Assembly (NCBI GenBank): GCA_009840355.1
Contig: VXNZ01000023.1
Span: 122,222-186,221, forward strand
Source of the DNA: Chloroflexota bacterium
Lineage (GTDB): Bacteria; Chloroflexota; Dehalococcoidia; Lucifugimonadales; JADFKI01
Direction: 5' to 3'
DNA length: 64,000 nt
This document shows, piece by piece, positions 9,702 to 18,621 of this stretch (positions are counted from its first letter, which is position 1; each line of letters begins with the position of its first letter). Position numbers and translations under genes: made by a program. The notes beneath the pieces are model-generated. The model searched no databases. It saw only the letters and a list, made by a program, of their open reading frames with translations, and was not told where the DNA came from.

Positions 9702-10763
9702 TTAATCCTGTTCGATTGCCCCAGCACCCGTGGCGACAGTATTCGCGTCGTCTTCGTACAGCAGGCAGCGTACGGTGTGCCCTGTTTCGACCTCAATCGT
9801 CTGCGGCATTTGCACATCGCACACGCCCGGCATCGCCTGCGGGCAGCGTGGGTGGAACGGGCAGCCCGACGGTCGTATAAACGGCGGCGGCACGGTGCCG
9901 CTGATAGCCGTCAGGCGCGTTGTCTGTCGTTCTCGCCGCATCTGCGGGATGGACTTTAGCAACTCCTGCGTGTACGGATGCCTCGGGTCTCGGAATAGCG
10001 TTGCGGTGTCCGCGCGTTCCACGATTTTGCCCAGATACATCACGATGATTTCTTCCGCCATCTGCGCCACAACGCCGAGGTTGTGTGTGATGAGCATCAT
10101 CGCCATGCCGAGTTCGCGCTGCAACGACGCCATCAGTTCTAGAATCTGCGCCTGCGTAGTTACATCCAGCGCGGTCGTGGGTTCGTCCGCGATAAGCAGC
10201 GACGGGTTGGACGACAGCGCCATCGCAATCATCGCGCGCTGCCGCATGCCGCCGCTCAGGTTGAACGGGTACGAATCGACTCGCTGCTCCGGATTGGGGA
10301 TGCCGACCTTGCGCAGCGTGTCCGCGACAATCTCGCGCGCCTCTTCCTTCGTAACTTCCTGGTGCAGCAATATACCTTCTATAATCTGGTCGCCGACGGT
10401 GTGCACCGGGCTGAACGAGACCATAGGCTCTTGGAAGACCATCGTGATGTCGGCGCCGCGAATACGCCGCATGACATCGCCGTCTTGCGGAAGCTGCTGC
10501 AAGTCTATCTCTTCGTAGCCGCCGTCGCCGTTTTGCGTGGGACGATGGTAGATAATCTCGCCGTCAACGGTTCTGCCCGGCGGGCGGACGATACGCATAA
10601 TAGACCGCGCGAGCACGCTCTTGCCGCAGCCGCTCTCGCCGACCACGCCCAGCACCTTACCCCGGTCGATACGCACGGTTACATCGTCAACCGCCCTCAC
10701 CTCGCCCTCATCAAGGTAGAAGTAAGTCTTCAGGTTTCGTATATCCAGCAGCGTGTCGTCCAT
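9702..10763 (-). CDS. Oligopeptide/dipeptide ABC transporter ATP-binding protein (OppD/DppD-like)
   Basis: This 353-residue ATPase starts MDDTLLDIRNLKTYF. It has Walker A GESGCGKS (42-49), signature LSGGMRQR (about 169-176), Walker B LLIADEPTTALD (189-200) and a C-terminal PSGCPFHPRCPQA motif. The frame is open to a GTG at 10787, but the ATG at 10763 fits the family start better. It pairs with the downstream ATPase to form the nucleotide-binding heterodimer of the importer. Confidence 0.92.
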   Translation of the reverse strand: MDDTLLDIRNLKTYFYLDEGEVRAVDDVTVRIDRGKVLGVVGESGCGKSVLARSIMRIVRPPGRTVDGEIIYHRPTQNGDGGYEEIDLQQLPQDGDVMRRIRGADITMVFQEPMVSFSPVHTVGDQIIEGILLHQEVTKEEAREIVADTLRKVGIPNPEQRVDSYPFNLSGGMRQRAMIAMALSSNPSLLIADEPTTALDVTTQAQILELMASLQRELGMAMMLITHNLGVVAQMAEEIIVMYLGKIVERADTATLFRDPRHPYTQELLKSIPQMRRERQTTRLTAISGTVPPPFIRPSGCPFHPRCPQAMPGVCDVQMPQTIEVETGHTVRCLLYEDDANTVATGAGAIEQD

Positions 10764-10907
10764 CGAATATCGCCCAGTCAAGAACACCGATCATCCGAAA
10801 TAGGCCCGAAATATAGATAGACAATGCCGCGTTAGATTGCAGTCGCGGAATAGCCGGCAATTCAACCGGCAACCCTGTCTATATCGGTGAAACGGTGTTC
10901 GGTAAAA

Positions 10908-12059
10908 TTACCCTTCTCGTATTGCGTATGGGTCGGCGGCGTCGCGTAGGCCGTCGCCCATGAAGTTTAGCGCCATTACGGCTATCAGCACGAAGACGCC
11001 CGGCAGCAGCAGCCAAGAAGCCTCGGCGACCGCCTGCAATGTCTGCGCTTCCTGAAGCAGCACGCCCCAGCTTATCGCCGGCTCGCGCAGCCCCAGTCCC
11101 AAGAAGCTCAGCGATGTCTCCGCTATGATGATGCCCGGTATCGCCAGCGTCGTTGCCGCGATGATGTGGCTCAGGAACGAGGGCAGCATGTGCCGGAAGA
11201 CGATGCGTATCTCGTTCGTGCCATACAGCCGCGCCGCCAGCACGAAGTCCTCTTCTCGCATCGCCAGGAAGCGACCGCGCACCTCGCGCGCAAGGCGCGT
11301 CCACTCGATGAGCGAGATGATTATCGTGATGGCGAAATAGACCCGTATGATTGACCAGTCGCGCGGCACGGCAGCCGATAGCGCAAGCCAGAGCGGTATC
11401 GTCGGTATCGCGCGCACGAATTCAATGATGCGCTGTATCACGGCATCAGTTAATCCGCCGCGCAGCCCGGACAAGCCCCCAAGCATAGAGCCGAGGAATA
11501 TGTTCAGCGCCACGCCCACCAGACCGATGGACATGGACACGCGCGTGCCGTACATCAGGCGCGAGAACATGTCGCGCCCCATCCTGTCCGTGCCGAGTGG
11601 ATAGAACGGCTGCGGCTCCGTGCTGGTATCCACATTTAGCCCCATCAAGTGCCAGTCCGTTTCTATGAAACCGAACAGTTTATACTCGTGGCCGCGCACG
11701 AAGTAGTTGATGGTGTGCTTCGTTTCTTCGTCGGTCACCCACTCCATGCCAAGCGTTTCGGGGTTGCGCTCGCCCTTCAGCCCATTGACATAGGGCATCT
11801 GCGGAGTAAAGCCGTCGAAGAAGTGAATGCCTTGCGGCGGGATGAATGTGCGCGTTGCGAACTCTTGGCGCGGATCGTGTATCGCCAAGAACTCCGGGAA
11901 CAATGCCACAAAGTAGAAGAGCAGTACCACGACCGTGGATGCCATTGCGACGCGGTGTCGGATGAACCGCCACCAAATCAGCTTCCACTGGGATGCAATG
12001 TATATCTGCTCGTCTTCAGATGGTCTCTGAATTGGGAGCGATTCCGTCTGTGCAGCCAT
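10908..12059 (-). CDS. Peptide ABC transporter permease (OppC/DppC-like)
   Basis: This 383-residue inner-membrane protein has a cytoplasmic N-terminus, a first helix near residues 35-55 and a long extracytoplasmic insert (about residues 60-165). That insert ends in PLGTDRMGRDMFSRLMYGTR, the DppC hallmark. The permease core carries the EAA-loop segment AARLYGTNEIRIVFRHMLPS. The long insert is common in OppC proteins of environmental bacteria. A weak GCCGG hairpin lies in the 144-base gap before the ATPase gene. Confidence 0.93.
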   Translation of the reverse strand: MAAQTESLPIQRPSEDEQIYIASQWKLIWWRFIRHRVAMASTVVVLLFYFVALFPEFLAIHDPRQEFATRTFIPPQGIHFFDGFTPQMPYVNGLKGERNPETLGMEWVTDEETKHTINYFVRGHEYKLFGFIETDWHLMGLNVDTSTEPQPFYPLGTDRMGRDMFSRLMYGTRVSMSIGLVGVALNIFLGSMLGGLSGLRGGLTDAVIQRIIEFVRAIPTIPLWLALSAAVPRDWSIIRVYFAITIIISLIEWTRLAREVRGRFLAMREEDFVLAARLYGTNEIRIVFRHMLPSFLSHIIAATTLAIPGIIIAETSLSFLGLGLREPAISWGVLLQEAQTLQAVAEASWLLLPGVFVLIAVMALNFMGDGLRDAADPYAIREG

Positions 12060-12093
12060 CTCTTTTTCCCGTCATTCCTGCGAAAGCAGGAAT

Positions 12094-13080
12094 CTAGGCT
12101 CCAATACGAATGCGCGGGTCCATCGCTGCCAGAACGATGTCCGATATAAGGACGCCGATGAGCGTCAGCGTCGTCAGTATTAGCACGATAGAGCCTGCCA
12201 TGTACATGTCCTGCGACAGCAGGGCGCGCAGCAGCAGGGGACCAATCGTGGGCAGGCTCATAACGGTCGCCACGATAAGTTGGCCGGAAATCAGGCGCGG
12301 CAACTCAAGCCCCGCCGTGCTGACGAACGGGTTCAGCGCTATACGCACCGGGTACTTCAGCACTACCTTCCATTCCGGCAAGCCCTTCGCGCGCGCCGTC
12401 TCCACATAAGGCTTGTTCATCTCGTCCAGCAGGTTCGCGCGCACAATGCGGGTGAAGCGCGCCGTGCCGTCCGTGCCAAGTATAAGCATCGGCAGCCACA
12501 AGTGCTTGATCAAGTCTATGAACTTGCCTACACTCCAAGGCGCGGTGATGTACTCGTCCGAGAACAGCCCGGTCGCCTTGACGCCGAACCAGCTGAACGC
12601 GAACCACATGGCGACAAGCGCAATCATGAAGTTCGGCGTTCCCACTCCAAAGTACGATAAGAATGTGAAGAAATAGTCTATCACCGTGTACTTCTTCACG
12701 GCGGACAAGATACCGATGGGAATAGCAAGCGTCCAGGTGAACAGGATAGTGGCGACTCCGAGCAAGACGGTCATCGCCAGCCTTTCGTTGACAAGCTCCT
12801 TGACGGGACGCCTCCACTCGATAGACAGCCCCAAGTCCCACTGGATGATGCCATAGACCCACTTGAGGTACTGCACATATATGGGCTGGTTCAGCCCGTA
12901 CTGCGCGCGCAACGCCTCGACCTCGCTCTCGTCGGCGAGTTCGCCCGTCGCCTGAAGCTGCGCGATGTAGTCGGTCAGGAAGTCGCCCGGCGGCGCCTGA
13001 ATGATGGCGAACGCCACCACCGACATCAGAAACAGCATCGGTATGAATATGAGAAACCGGCGGACTATGAACTGTATCAT
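12094..13080 (-). CDS. Peptide ABC transporter permease (OppB/DppB-like)
   Basis: This 328-residue permease starts MIQFIVRRFLIFIPMLF. It has the family's extracytoplasmic loop with LRAQYGLNQPIYVQYLKWV, then five hydrophobic helices and the EAA-type loop ARAKGLPEWKVVLKYPVRIA. It forms the membrane pore with the OppC-like protein, whose gene starts 34 bases downstream. Confidence 0.93.
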   Translation of the reverse strand: MIQFIVRRFLIFIPMLFLMSVVAFAIIQAPPGDFLTDYIAQLQATGELADESEVEALRAQYGLNQPIYVQYLKWVYGIIQWDLGLSIEWRRPVKELVNERLAMTVLLGVATILFTWTLAIPIGILSAVKKYTVIDYFFTFLSYFGVGTPNFMIALVAMWFAFSWFGVKATGLFSDEYITAPWSVGKFIDLIKHLWLPMLILGTDGTARFTRIVRANLLDEMNKPYVETARAKGLPEWKVVLKYPVRIALNPFVSTAGLELPRLISGQLIVATVMSLPTIGPLLLRALLSQDMYMAGSIVLILTTLTLIGVLISDIVLAAMDPRIRIGA

Positions 13081-13116
13081 GGGAGTGTGCCAGTTGAGGC
13101 TTTAACATGGATTAAC

Positions 13117-13157
13117 AGGATAGACAGGATGAGAAGCCTATCCATCCTGTCTATCCT
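13117..13157. repeat. Perfect 15-bp inverted repeat of the GACAGGAT family
   Basis: AGGATAGACAGGATG (13117-13131) and its exact complement (13143-13157) flank an 11-base loop between the binding-protein gene and the first permease gene. The arms belong to the dispersed GACAGGAT repeat family. A transcript would fold here. A hairpin at this place often lets a binding-protein transcript accumulate above the permeases; that is inference. Confidence 0.8.
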
Positions 13158-13176
13158 CTTTAGTTTCGGTTATTGA

Positions 13177-15354
13177 TTATCGAGCGTAGAACCACTGCTC
13201 CGGGAAGCCCGTGTTGGGCGTTCGCAGAGGCCAGTCGTTGCCGGCCGCGTCGGGCACGTTACGCAGGTCGTTGTTCGTTACGATGACGCCCTGCACCATC
13301 GGGGACAAGCCCACGATGCCGATGTTGTACTGGTTCTCAACGATGGTCTTGTAGATTTCCTTGCCCAGCGCGTTGCGCTCTGCCGGCGGCAGACCGGGAC
13401 CGCGCTTGTGCATCTCAAGCAATGCGACCGACTCGTCGGCGCATGGGTAGCTGTTAGGTCCGTCCGGATCTTGCAGCCACAGCGCGCAGCCCGGCCCGTG
13501 GAAGTTGCCTGCCGCGCCCTCTCTGGGCGATCGCTTGTCTATGGAGCTGAAGGTGAAGCCCGCCGTGTCCTCGTTCCACACCATAACCGCCCATTCGTTG
13601 GTCTGCCAGCGCGTGAAGTGCTGGCTGCGCGTGGTTACATTCACATCAGCCTTGACGCCTACGGCTTCCCAAGCGCGACCGACAACCTGCGCCGCGTCGG
13701 GCCAAGTGCCGAATGCGTCCGTAACGGTAACACTCATCACGATGCGCTCGCCGTTGCTGAGGCGGAAGCCCTCGCCGTCCTTGTCAGGGAACACACTGTC
13801 AAGCAATGCATTCGCCGCGTCCGGATCATATTCGGTGCGGAGTTGCGCGATGTCGTCGCCCGGATAGTGCGGGTGCGCCGGACCGGGTACGCCCTGACGG
13901 ATCGTGCCAAGCCCAAGGAACTGAATCTCTTGGATTGCCTTCCTGTCGATTGCCAGCGAGAGCGCCTGACGGAACTCCTTCGTCCTTATCGCCTCGCCGG
14001 TGGGTCCGGGCAGGCTCATGTTAAAGAAGAACGCCACATCGGAGCCTGCGAAGGTCGGCCAGGTTCGCACCGTGTAGCCGCCCTGCTCTTCACCCTGCTT
14101 GAGCGTGGTGAACTGGTCGAGCTGGATGTGCCGACCCTGCATGTCGATGTCGCCCTGCACTGCCATCAGCGTGCCGACTTCCGTGCCACCCTCGGAGAGG
14201 GTCAGCTGGATGCCGTCAAGGTACGGGAGCTGGTTGCCCGCCGGGTCAACTGCCCAGAAGTACGGGTTGCGCTCGGACATCACCACCTGGTCGCCCAGTG
14301 GGTTCGTGAACTTCCACGGCGCGATGGTGGGCTTTTCAGGGTTCAGATTGTACTGCGTCTGGGAGTCGTAATACTGCGTCCAGCTCTCGAACTCGGCTGC
14401 TTCGGCGTTCGCCTGCGCGTCCGGGTTGTGGTCTGCGTGGAACTGCATCATATAGTGAGAAGGCGCCCAAGGAACATTCCTGGTCGAGCCGTAGCAAGCC
14501 TCGTCAGCCTGCGCCACTATCTCCAAGAACAGGAAGTTCGGCACGGGGAAGGTGAACTTGACTGTAACATCATCAACTTTGGAGATGACGCCTATCTCGT
14601 TGCCAATCCTCAGGAAAGGCGGGGAAGTCGGCGTCAGGTCTTCGTTCATAATGACATCTTCGTACTGGTACACGAAGTCGTCCGCAGTGAAGTCGTCACC
14701 GTCAGACCACTTCATGCCCTCACGCAGGAAGAAAGTCCATTCTGTGCCGTCGTCCGAGACTTCCCAGCCACGCGCGATGGACGGGACGAACGACAAGCCG
14801 TCCTGCGAGAAACGCGCCAGCGATGCGCGGGACAGGCGGAAGAAGTTGCAGCCGTCCGCAGGTCCGAGGTAGAAGCGCCTTACAACGCCGCCGTACTCAC
14901 CGATGCCGTCCTGCAGGGTGGGGATAATCATCGGCTGCGAGGGGATGCGCTCCCAGACCGGGGGAAGCGTGCCAGCGGCTACTGCCGCCGCGAGGTCAGG
15001 GGATTCGCCGAGGTTCGACCGAACTACTTCGACTTCCTTCTCAACGATCTTCTGCACTTCGACGACCTTTTCGACAGGTACCTCGATGCGCTCGACCTTT
15101 ACGACCTCTTTCTCGACCTCGACTTCGACTTCCTTGATTACCTCAATCTCTTCGGTGACGACCTTCTCGACTTCCTTCACCACTTCGACAGGAACTTCGA
15201 CCTGTTCCGTCACCACTTTTTCGACTTCGACGACCTTTTCAACTTCGACAATCTTCTCCACGACTTGTGGTTCCGCAGCGGGCTGCGAGCTACAAGCCGC
15301 GAGGATTGCTCCCAATACGAACATTGCCGCCAAGAGCAACACTGACCGTTTCAT
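13177..15354 (-). CDS. Peptide ABC transporter substrate-binding lipoprotein (SBP family 5)
   Basis: This 725-residue lipoprotein has signal peptide MKRSVLLLAAMFVLGAILAAC with the lipidated Cys at 21. An unusual Val/Glu/Lys repeat spacer of about 80 residues (VEKVVEVEKVV-type) follows. Then comes a family-5 solute-binding domain with WEVSDDGTEWTFFLREGMKWSDGDDFTADDF and a C-terminal lobe ending NTGFPEQWFYAR. It captures peptides or similar solutes for the permeases encoded downstream. The spacer probably forms an extended charged stalk holding the domain off the membrane. It is the first gene of the operon; GAGAGGGG precedes the ATG. Confidence 0.93.
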   Translation of the reverse strand: MKRSVLLLAAMFVLGAILAACSSQPAAEPQVVEKIVEVEKVVEVEKVVTEQVEVPVEVVKEVEKVVTEEIEVIKEVEVEVEKEVVKVERIEVPVEKVVEVQKIVEKEVEVVRSNLGESPDLAAAVAAGTLPPVWERIPSQPMIIPTLQDGIGEYGGVVRRFYLGPADGCNFFRLSRASLARFSQDGLSFVPSIARGWEVSDDGTEWTFFLREGMKWSDGDDFTADDFVYQYEDVIMNEDLTPTSPPFLRIGNEIGVISKVDDVTVKFTFPVPNFLFLEIVAQADEACYGSTRNVPWAPSHYMMQFHADHNPDAQANAEAAEFESWTQYYDSQTQYNLNPEKPTIAPWKFTNPLGDQVVMSERNPYFWAVDPAGNQLPYLDGIQLTLSEGGTEVGTLMAVQGDIDMQGRHIQLDQFTTLKQGEEQGGYTVRTWPTFAGSDVAFFFNMSLPGPTGEAIRTKEFRQALSLAIDRKAIQEIQFLGLGTIRQGVPGPAHPHYPGDDIAQLRTEYDPDAANALLDSVFPDKDGEGFRLSNGERIVMSVTVTDAFGTWPDAAQVVGRAWEAVGVKADVNVTTRSQHFTRWQTNEWAVMVWNEDTAGFTFSSIDKRSPREGAAGNFHGPGCALWLQDPDGPNSYPCADESVALLEMHKRGPGLPPAERNALGKEIYKTIVENQYNIGIVGLSPMVQGVIVTNNDLRNVPDAAGNDWPLRTPNTGFPEQWFYAR

Positions 15355-15380
15355 CTCTGACCCCTCTCTCGTTTAGACTT

Positions 15381-15435
15381 GGCAACTCTGTTGCCGCCAT
15401 CAATAAATATATCGGCCGCGCACATGCACGACCAA
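15381..15435 (-). promoter_or_regulatory. Putative promoter and 5' UTR hairpin of the peptide ABC operon
   Basis: On the minus strand TTGGTC (15435-15430) and TATATT (15411-15406) are 18 bases apart and about 52 bases above the start of the binding-protein gene. In the presumed leader, GGCAAC-AGA-GTTGCC forms a small stem (15381-15395). The match to sigma-70 consensus is moderate. Confidence 0.4.
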
Positions 15436-15557
15436 TCACGCCGCCTTTTGAGACGATTGTGATAATTTGCCGTAGATATTAGGTATCACATCCCCAAATG
15501 TCAAGCATTCTGCCCCAAAATCACCTTGAAATGGCAGGATCGGGGCAAAATACGCCG

Positions 15558-16574
15558 CTACTCCTGATTCAGAGTAGGCGACCGCATCGGCGGGCCGTAC
15601 TGCTCCGGCGTTAGGTGGATGACTTCCTTCCGGTACACCTGCACGCGGTAGGACAAGTTGTCGGAGATGTACAACCGTCCGTCGCCGGACACGGTTACGG
15701 ACTTCGGCCGGCGCAGGTATTTTTGCTGTTCGATGTTGGACATGTCGCGCAGGCGGTTGGGCATCGCGTTCGTCAGCATATAGTCGCGCGCGACCTGAGA
15801 GAGCGTCGCATCGCCGAGGAACTTTTGCACATAGCGCGTCTCGGAGTTGAACAGCTGCACGCGGTCGTTGCCCCAGTCCGCCACATATATGTCCCCGTCG
15901 TCGTCCACAGCGACATCGGTCGGGCGGTTGAATTCGCCGTCGCCGCAGCCGGAGCCGCCGAACTTCGTGATGAACTCGCCGTCCGTGGAGAATACCTGCA
16001 CACGATCGTTGCGCCAATCCGCGACATACACCGCGTCTTCGTCGTCAACATCGATGCCCCAGGGCATGTTCAGCTGCCCTTTGCCGCTGCCGAACTCGCC
16101 GAACGCGGTGATGAACTCGCCGTCCTTCGAGAACTTCTGAACGCGGTGGTTCATCGAATCGGAGACATACACATTCTCTTCAGAGTCGAACGCTATGCCG
16201 CATGCGCGGTCGAGCTGACCCGGCTCGCTGCCGGATTCGCCCCAGCACTTGACGAACTGCCCGTCCTTGTCGAACACGGTGATGCGGTTCAGGTATTCGT
16301 CCGAGATATAGATATTCTCGTCCGAGTCGGTGATGATGGATACGGGCCACATAAACTGCCCCTCATCCTTGCCTACCGAGCCGAACTGCCCGAGATCTTC
16401 GTCCGCGTAGTTATAGCGCCGCACCAGCGAAGCGTTATCCGCGCGGCACAGGACATACAGGCGGTTTTCATCGCCCAGCGCCACATCGATGGGATAATTC
16501 GTCAGTCTGCGCATTCCGAGCGTCTTATCAAAAGGAAACCCGCAGCGCAGCAATCCGTATGGTCGTGTTGTCAT
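15558..16574 (-). CDS. NHL-repeat beta-propeller protein
   Basis: This 338-residue protein is made almost entirely of six NHL repeats. Each has a pattern like ENIYISDEYLNRITVFDKDG, ENVYVSDSMNHRVQKFSKDG or DIYVADWGNDRVQLF and a following GxGxGQ-type loop, forming a six-bladed propeller. There is no signal peptide, so it is probably cytoplasmic or non-classically located. NHL propellers bind proteins, peptides or nucleic acids. The frame opens earlier, but the ATG at 16574 has GGAGG seven bases upstream. Confidence 0.88.
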   Translation of the reverse strand: MTTRPYGLLRCGFPFDKTLGMRRLTNYPIDVALGDENRLYVLCRADNASLVRRYNYADEDLGQFGSVGKDEGQFMWPVSIITDSDENIYISDEYLNRITVFDKDGQFVKCWGESGSEPGQLDRACGIAFDSEENVYVSDSMNHRVQKFSKDGEFITAFGEFGSGKGQLNMPWGIDVDDEDAVYVADWRNDRVQVFSTDGEFITKFGGSGCGDGEFNRPTDVAVDDDGDIYVADWGNDRVQLFNSETRYVQKFLGDATLSQVARDYMLTNAMPNRLRDMSNIEQQKYLRRPKSVTVSGDGRLYISDNLSYRVQVYRKEVIHLTPEQYGPPMRSPTLNQE

Positions 16575-16716
16575 AGTGGTGCCTCCAAGTGGTGTCAAGC
16601 GTTTGCAGCTTGCAGTCGTCAGTTTGGGGCTACTTTAGCGTTGCGGGGGCGGGTTCGTCAACCGGAGGTGATAGAGAAGGAAGTATTGAGGAATTGGTGT
16701 TGAAACTAGAGTCAGA

Positions 16717-17181
16717 CTATATGTTGCATAGGTCGTTCCGGCGCAATAGATTTCGATGACTGGAACGAACATCTCTATACTCGATGGTCGTGTACACCCG
16801 TCCTCGAATGCCGGGGATTATCTGGCGATCCCTGAAATCGTCCTGAAGTGCTCTGTCGTTTGTGAAGAGCAACCGTGCTCCGCTCACTATCGCAAGACCA
16901 AGAACATGCTCATCGTCGGACCTGCAATCGACTTGAGTCATCAACCTTTCAGTTTCCGCATTCACGTCTGAGTCGTCGATATAAATGGCAATCCCTGAAT
17001 TCACCGCTTGTTGAAGCCACTGAGCGAAACGCCTATATCCACCAAGTTCACATAGTAGCGCGCCTCCAACTACTAACTTGCCATTACCACTACTCAGCCA
17101 GTCGAAGAAGTATTTTCCTGCTTCCGACTGGTTCTCGCCGAAGACTTCATCTCTAACATTGTTGTCGAGTATGGCACACAT
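16717..17181 (-). CDS. PIN-like domain protein, partner of the adjacent AAA ATPase
   Basis: This 154-residue protein has the spaced acidic quartet of a PIN nuclease: Asp6 in AILDNN, Glu45 in LLCELGG, Asp90 in SDDEHVLGLA and Asp109 in LLFTNDRAL. PIN enzymes cleave RNA in toxin-antitoxin and defence systems. Its ATG (17181-17179) directly follows the TAA stop (17184-17182) of the ATPase gene with no spacer, so the two are almost certainly co-translated. The start MCAILDNNV has no separate strong Shine-Dalgarno sequence. RNase activity is inferred from the motif only. Confidence 0.72.
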   Translation of the reverse strand: MCAILDNNVRDEVFGENQSEAGKYFFDWLSSGNGKLVVGGALLCELGGYRRFAQWLQQAVNSGIAIYIDDSDVNAETERLMTQVDCRSDDEHVLGLAIVSGARLLFTNDRALQDDFRDRQIIPGIRGRVYTTIEYRDVRSSHRNLLRRNDLCNI

Positions 17182-18519
17182 TTACAGTCCGATTGAGCGG
17201 CGAGTCTCTTCCATAAAGAACCGACGATAACTAGGCGGCGCGTCCAGTACATTACCGTTTTCGTCCAGCCTGATCGAGTGGATATGAACGTCCAGTTCGC
17301 CTTCTTCAAAAAAGAGTATGGACACATCCTCTGGTTTCAATCTGGTTTTTTCGTCACGCACGTCCATACGCACGCGGTCCAGAAGATGATCACTGTGAGT
17401 CTCAACTACCAACTGACGTCTTCCTTCGGCTACGATATTACAGAAGAGACTGCCCAACGCGGCTTGAGCACTAGGATGCAAGTGTACTTCCGGTTGCTGC
17501 AGCAGGAAAATCTGGGGCGAGTCTCTACGCATCAACTCCGTAATTACAGGCAAGGCTTGGCTAACTCCGTATCCCATATCAATCAAGTTCTTGTAAGGCC
17601 CCTTTAGCCTTCTGCTGCCAGATTTTCTGATCTGTACCTGAAAGGGTTCTCCTTCGCTTCTACCCAAAGACTTAATGTTTATTTCGTCAAACAATCCCGA
17701 AGATTGTCCGAATTCCTCAAGATTAGTTTTCAGACGGTTCCATTCGCTAGGACTGCGACGTGAGGTATTAGCAAGGTATGTGGGGATATACTCACCTTCT
17801 GGATCGCTCGAAGGTCGAACAGGATCGTAAGTACGGCGTGGACGAGAGCGAACTGGTGCACTTGCGAAAGGAAAAATTGTGGAATCAGGCGTTACCCATA
17901 CCGGATTTAATGAGTCCGCCAACTCCTCAATTTGCTTCCTTTCCGAAGCTTCTATCTCGATAGATTCTTCGTCTTCAACCCGCCAAAAGCGAATCGCATC
18001 GAACGGTAACAAGTGAACTTCGTCCTGTGACCGAAAACGGTATTCGAAAAGGTGCTCTCCCTCTGTTTTTGGTGTGCTGTACCGGAAATGATACTGACCA
18101 CGTTCGTGAAGGTGTACCTCTAGGTTTGCGTTTCCCTGAGTAATGCACCGCTTGATTGGAAAAGGTACCGCTCGAACCTCCTCAAATCGAGCGGAAAAAG
18201 ACAGGCTTTCTTCGCTTTTCCTCTTTGATCGACGCCTTTGTGCATGAGGGCTATACTCAAATCCAGCTTCGAACGCTCTGACTCGCCCACCTCTTCCCCC
18301 GCGGTTGTGAGCAATGTCTCGGAATGTACCGAGATCGTAAGGGTCCTTCTGAAAATCGGGGGATTCGCTAAGAAACGCAACTTCCCAAAGAGCACGAATC
18401 AGCGCCAGAAATGAAGTTTTGCCGGTGCTGTTGTTCCCCACAAGAAGCGTCAGTGGAGCCAATCGCGCTGACTGGCGTTCTCTGAAACACCTATATCCTT
18501 CTACCGTTATCTTATCCAT
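17182..18519 (-). CDS. AAA ATPase, OLD-like (DUF3696-type), candidate defence component
   Basis: This 445-residue protein starts MDKITVEGYRCFRERQSARL and has Walker A LLVGNNSTGKTS (about 28-39). It ends with the OLD/SMC-like C-terminal half: IFLLQQPEVHLHPSAQAALG, VVETHSDHLLDRVRMDV and a DUF3696-like tail. The position usually occupied by an acidic Walker B residue is Gln (LLQQPE). No TOPRIM nuclease domain is visible; the effector may be the abutting PIN-like protein. A hairpin terminator separates it from the upstream DUF1800 gene. The start at 18519 is chosen because homologues begin with the MxKIxxExYRCF strand. Confidence 0.78.
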   Translation of the reverse strand: MDKITVEGYRCFRERQSARLAPLTLLVGNNSTGKTSFLALIRALWEVAFLSESPDFQKDPYDLGTFRDIAHNRGGRGGRVRAFEAGFEYSPHAQRRRSKRKSEESLSFSARFEEVRAVPFPIKRCITQGNANLEVHLHERGQYHFRYSTPKTEGEHLFEYRFRSQDEVHLLPFDAIRFWRVEDEESIEIEASERKQIEELADSLNPVWVTPDSTIFPFASAPVRSRPRRTYDPVRPSSDPEGEYIPTYLANTSRRSPSEWNRLKTNLEEFGQSSGLFDEINIKSLGRSEGEPFQVQIRKSGSRRLKGPYKNLIDMGYGVSQALPVITELMRRDSPQIFLLQQPEVHLHPSAQAALGSLFCNIVAEGRRQLVVETHSDHLLDRVRMDVRDEKTRLKPEDVSILFFEEGELDVHIHSIRLDENGNVLDAPPSYRRFFMEETRRSIGL

Positions 18520-18560
18520 ACACGGATTGTACCAATCTCTTAACCGTCTTGCATGCGAAA

Positions 18561-18580
18561 GGGCGGTCCCAAGACCGCCC
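18561..18580 (-). terminator. Hairpin terminator after the DUF1800 gene
   Basis: GGGCGGTC pairs perfectly with GACCGCCC around a four-base loop, followed on the minus strand by a short T run. It sits between the stop of the DUF1800 gene and the start of the ATPase, so the ATPase-PIN pair is probably transcribed from its own promoter. Confidence 0.65.
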
Positions 18581-18621
18581 CTCACTGACTTCTGATAACT
18601 AACCGATGAAAATAAGCACCC

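Noticed and set aside
13408..15345. 645-codon open frame opposite the peptide-binding gene
   Set aside because: It is an antisense shadow of a strongly supported lipoprotein gene; composition is biased (Arg, Val, His) and it has no domain.
15615..16703. 362-codon open frame opposite the NHL gene
   Set aside because: It mirrors the NHL repeats; the minus-strand propeller has clear repeats and a good ribosome-binding site.
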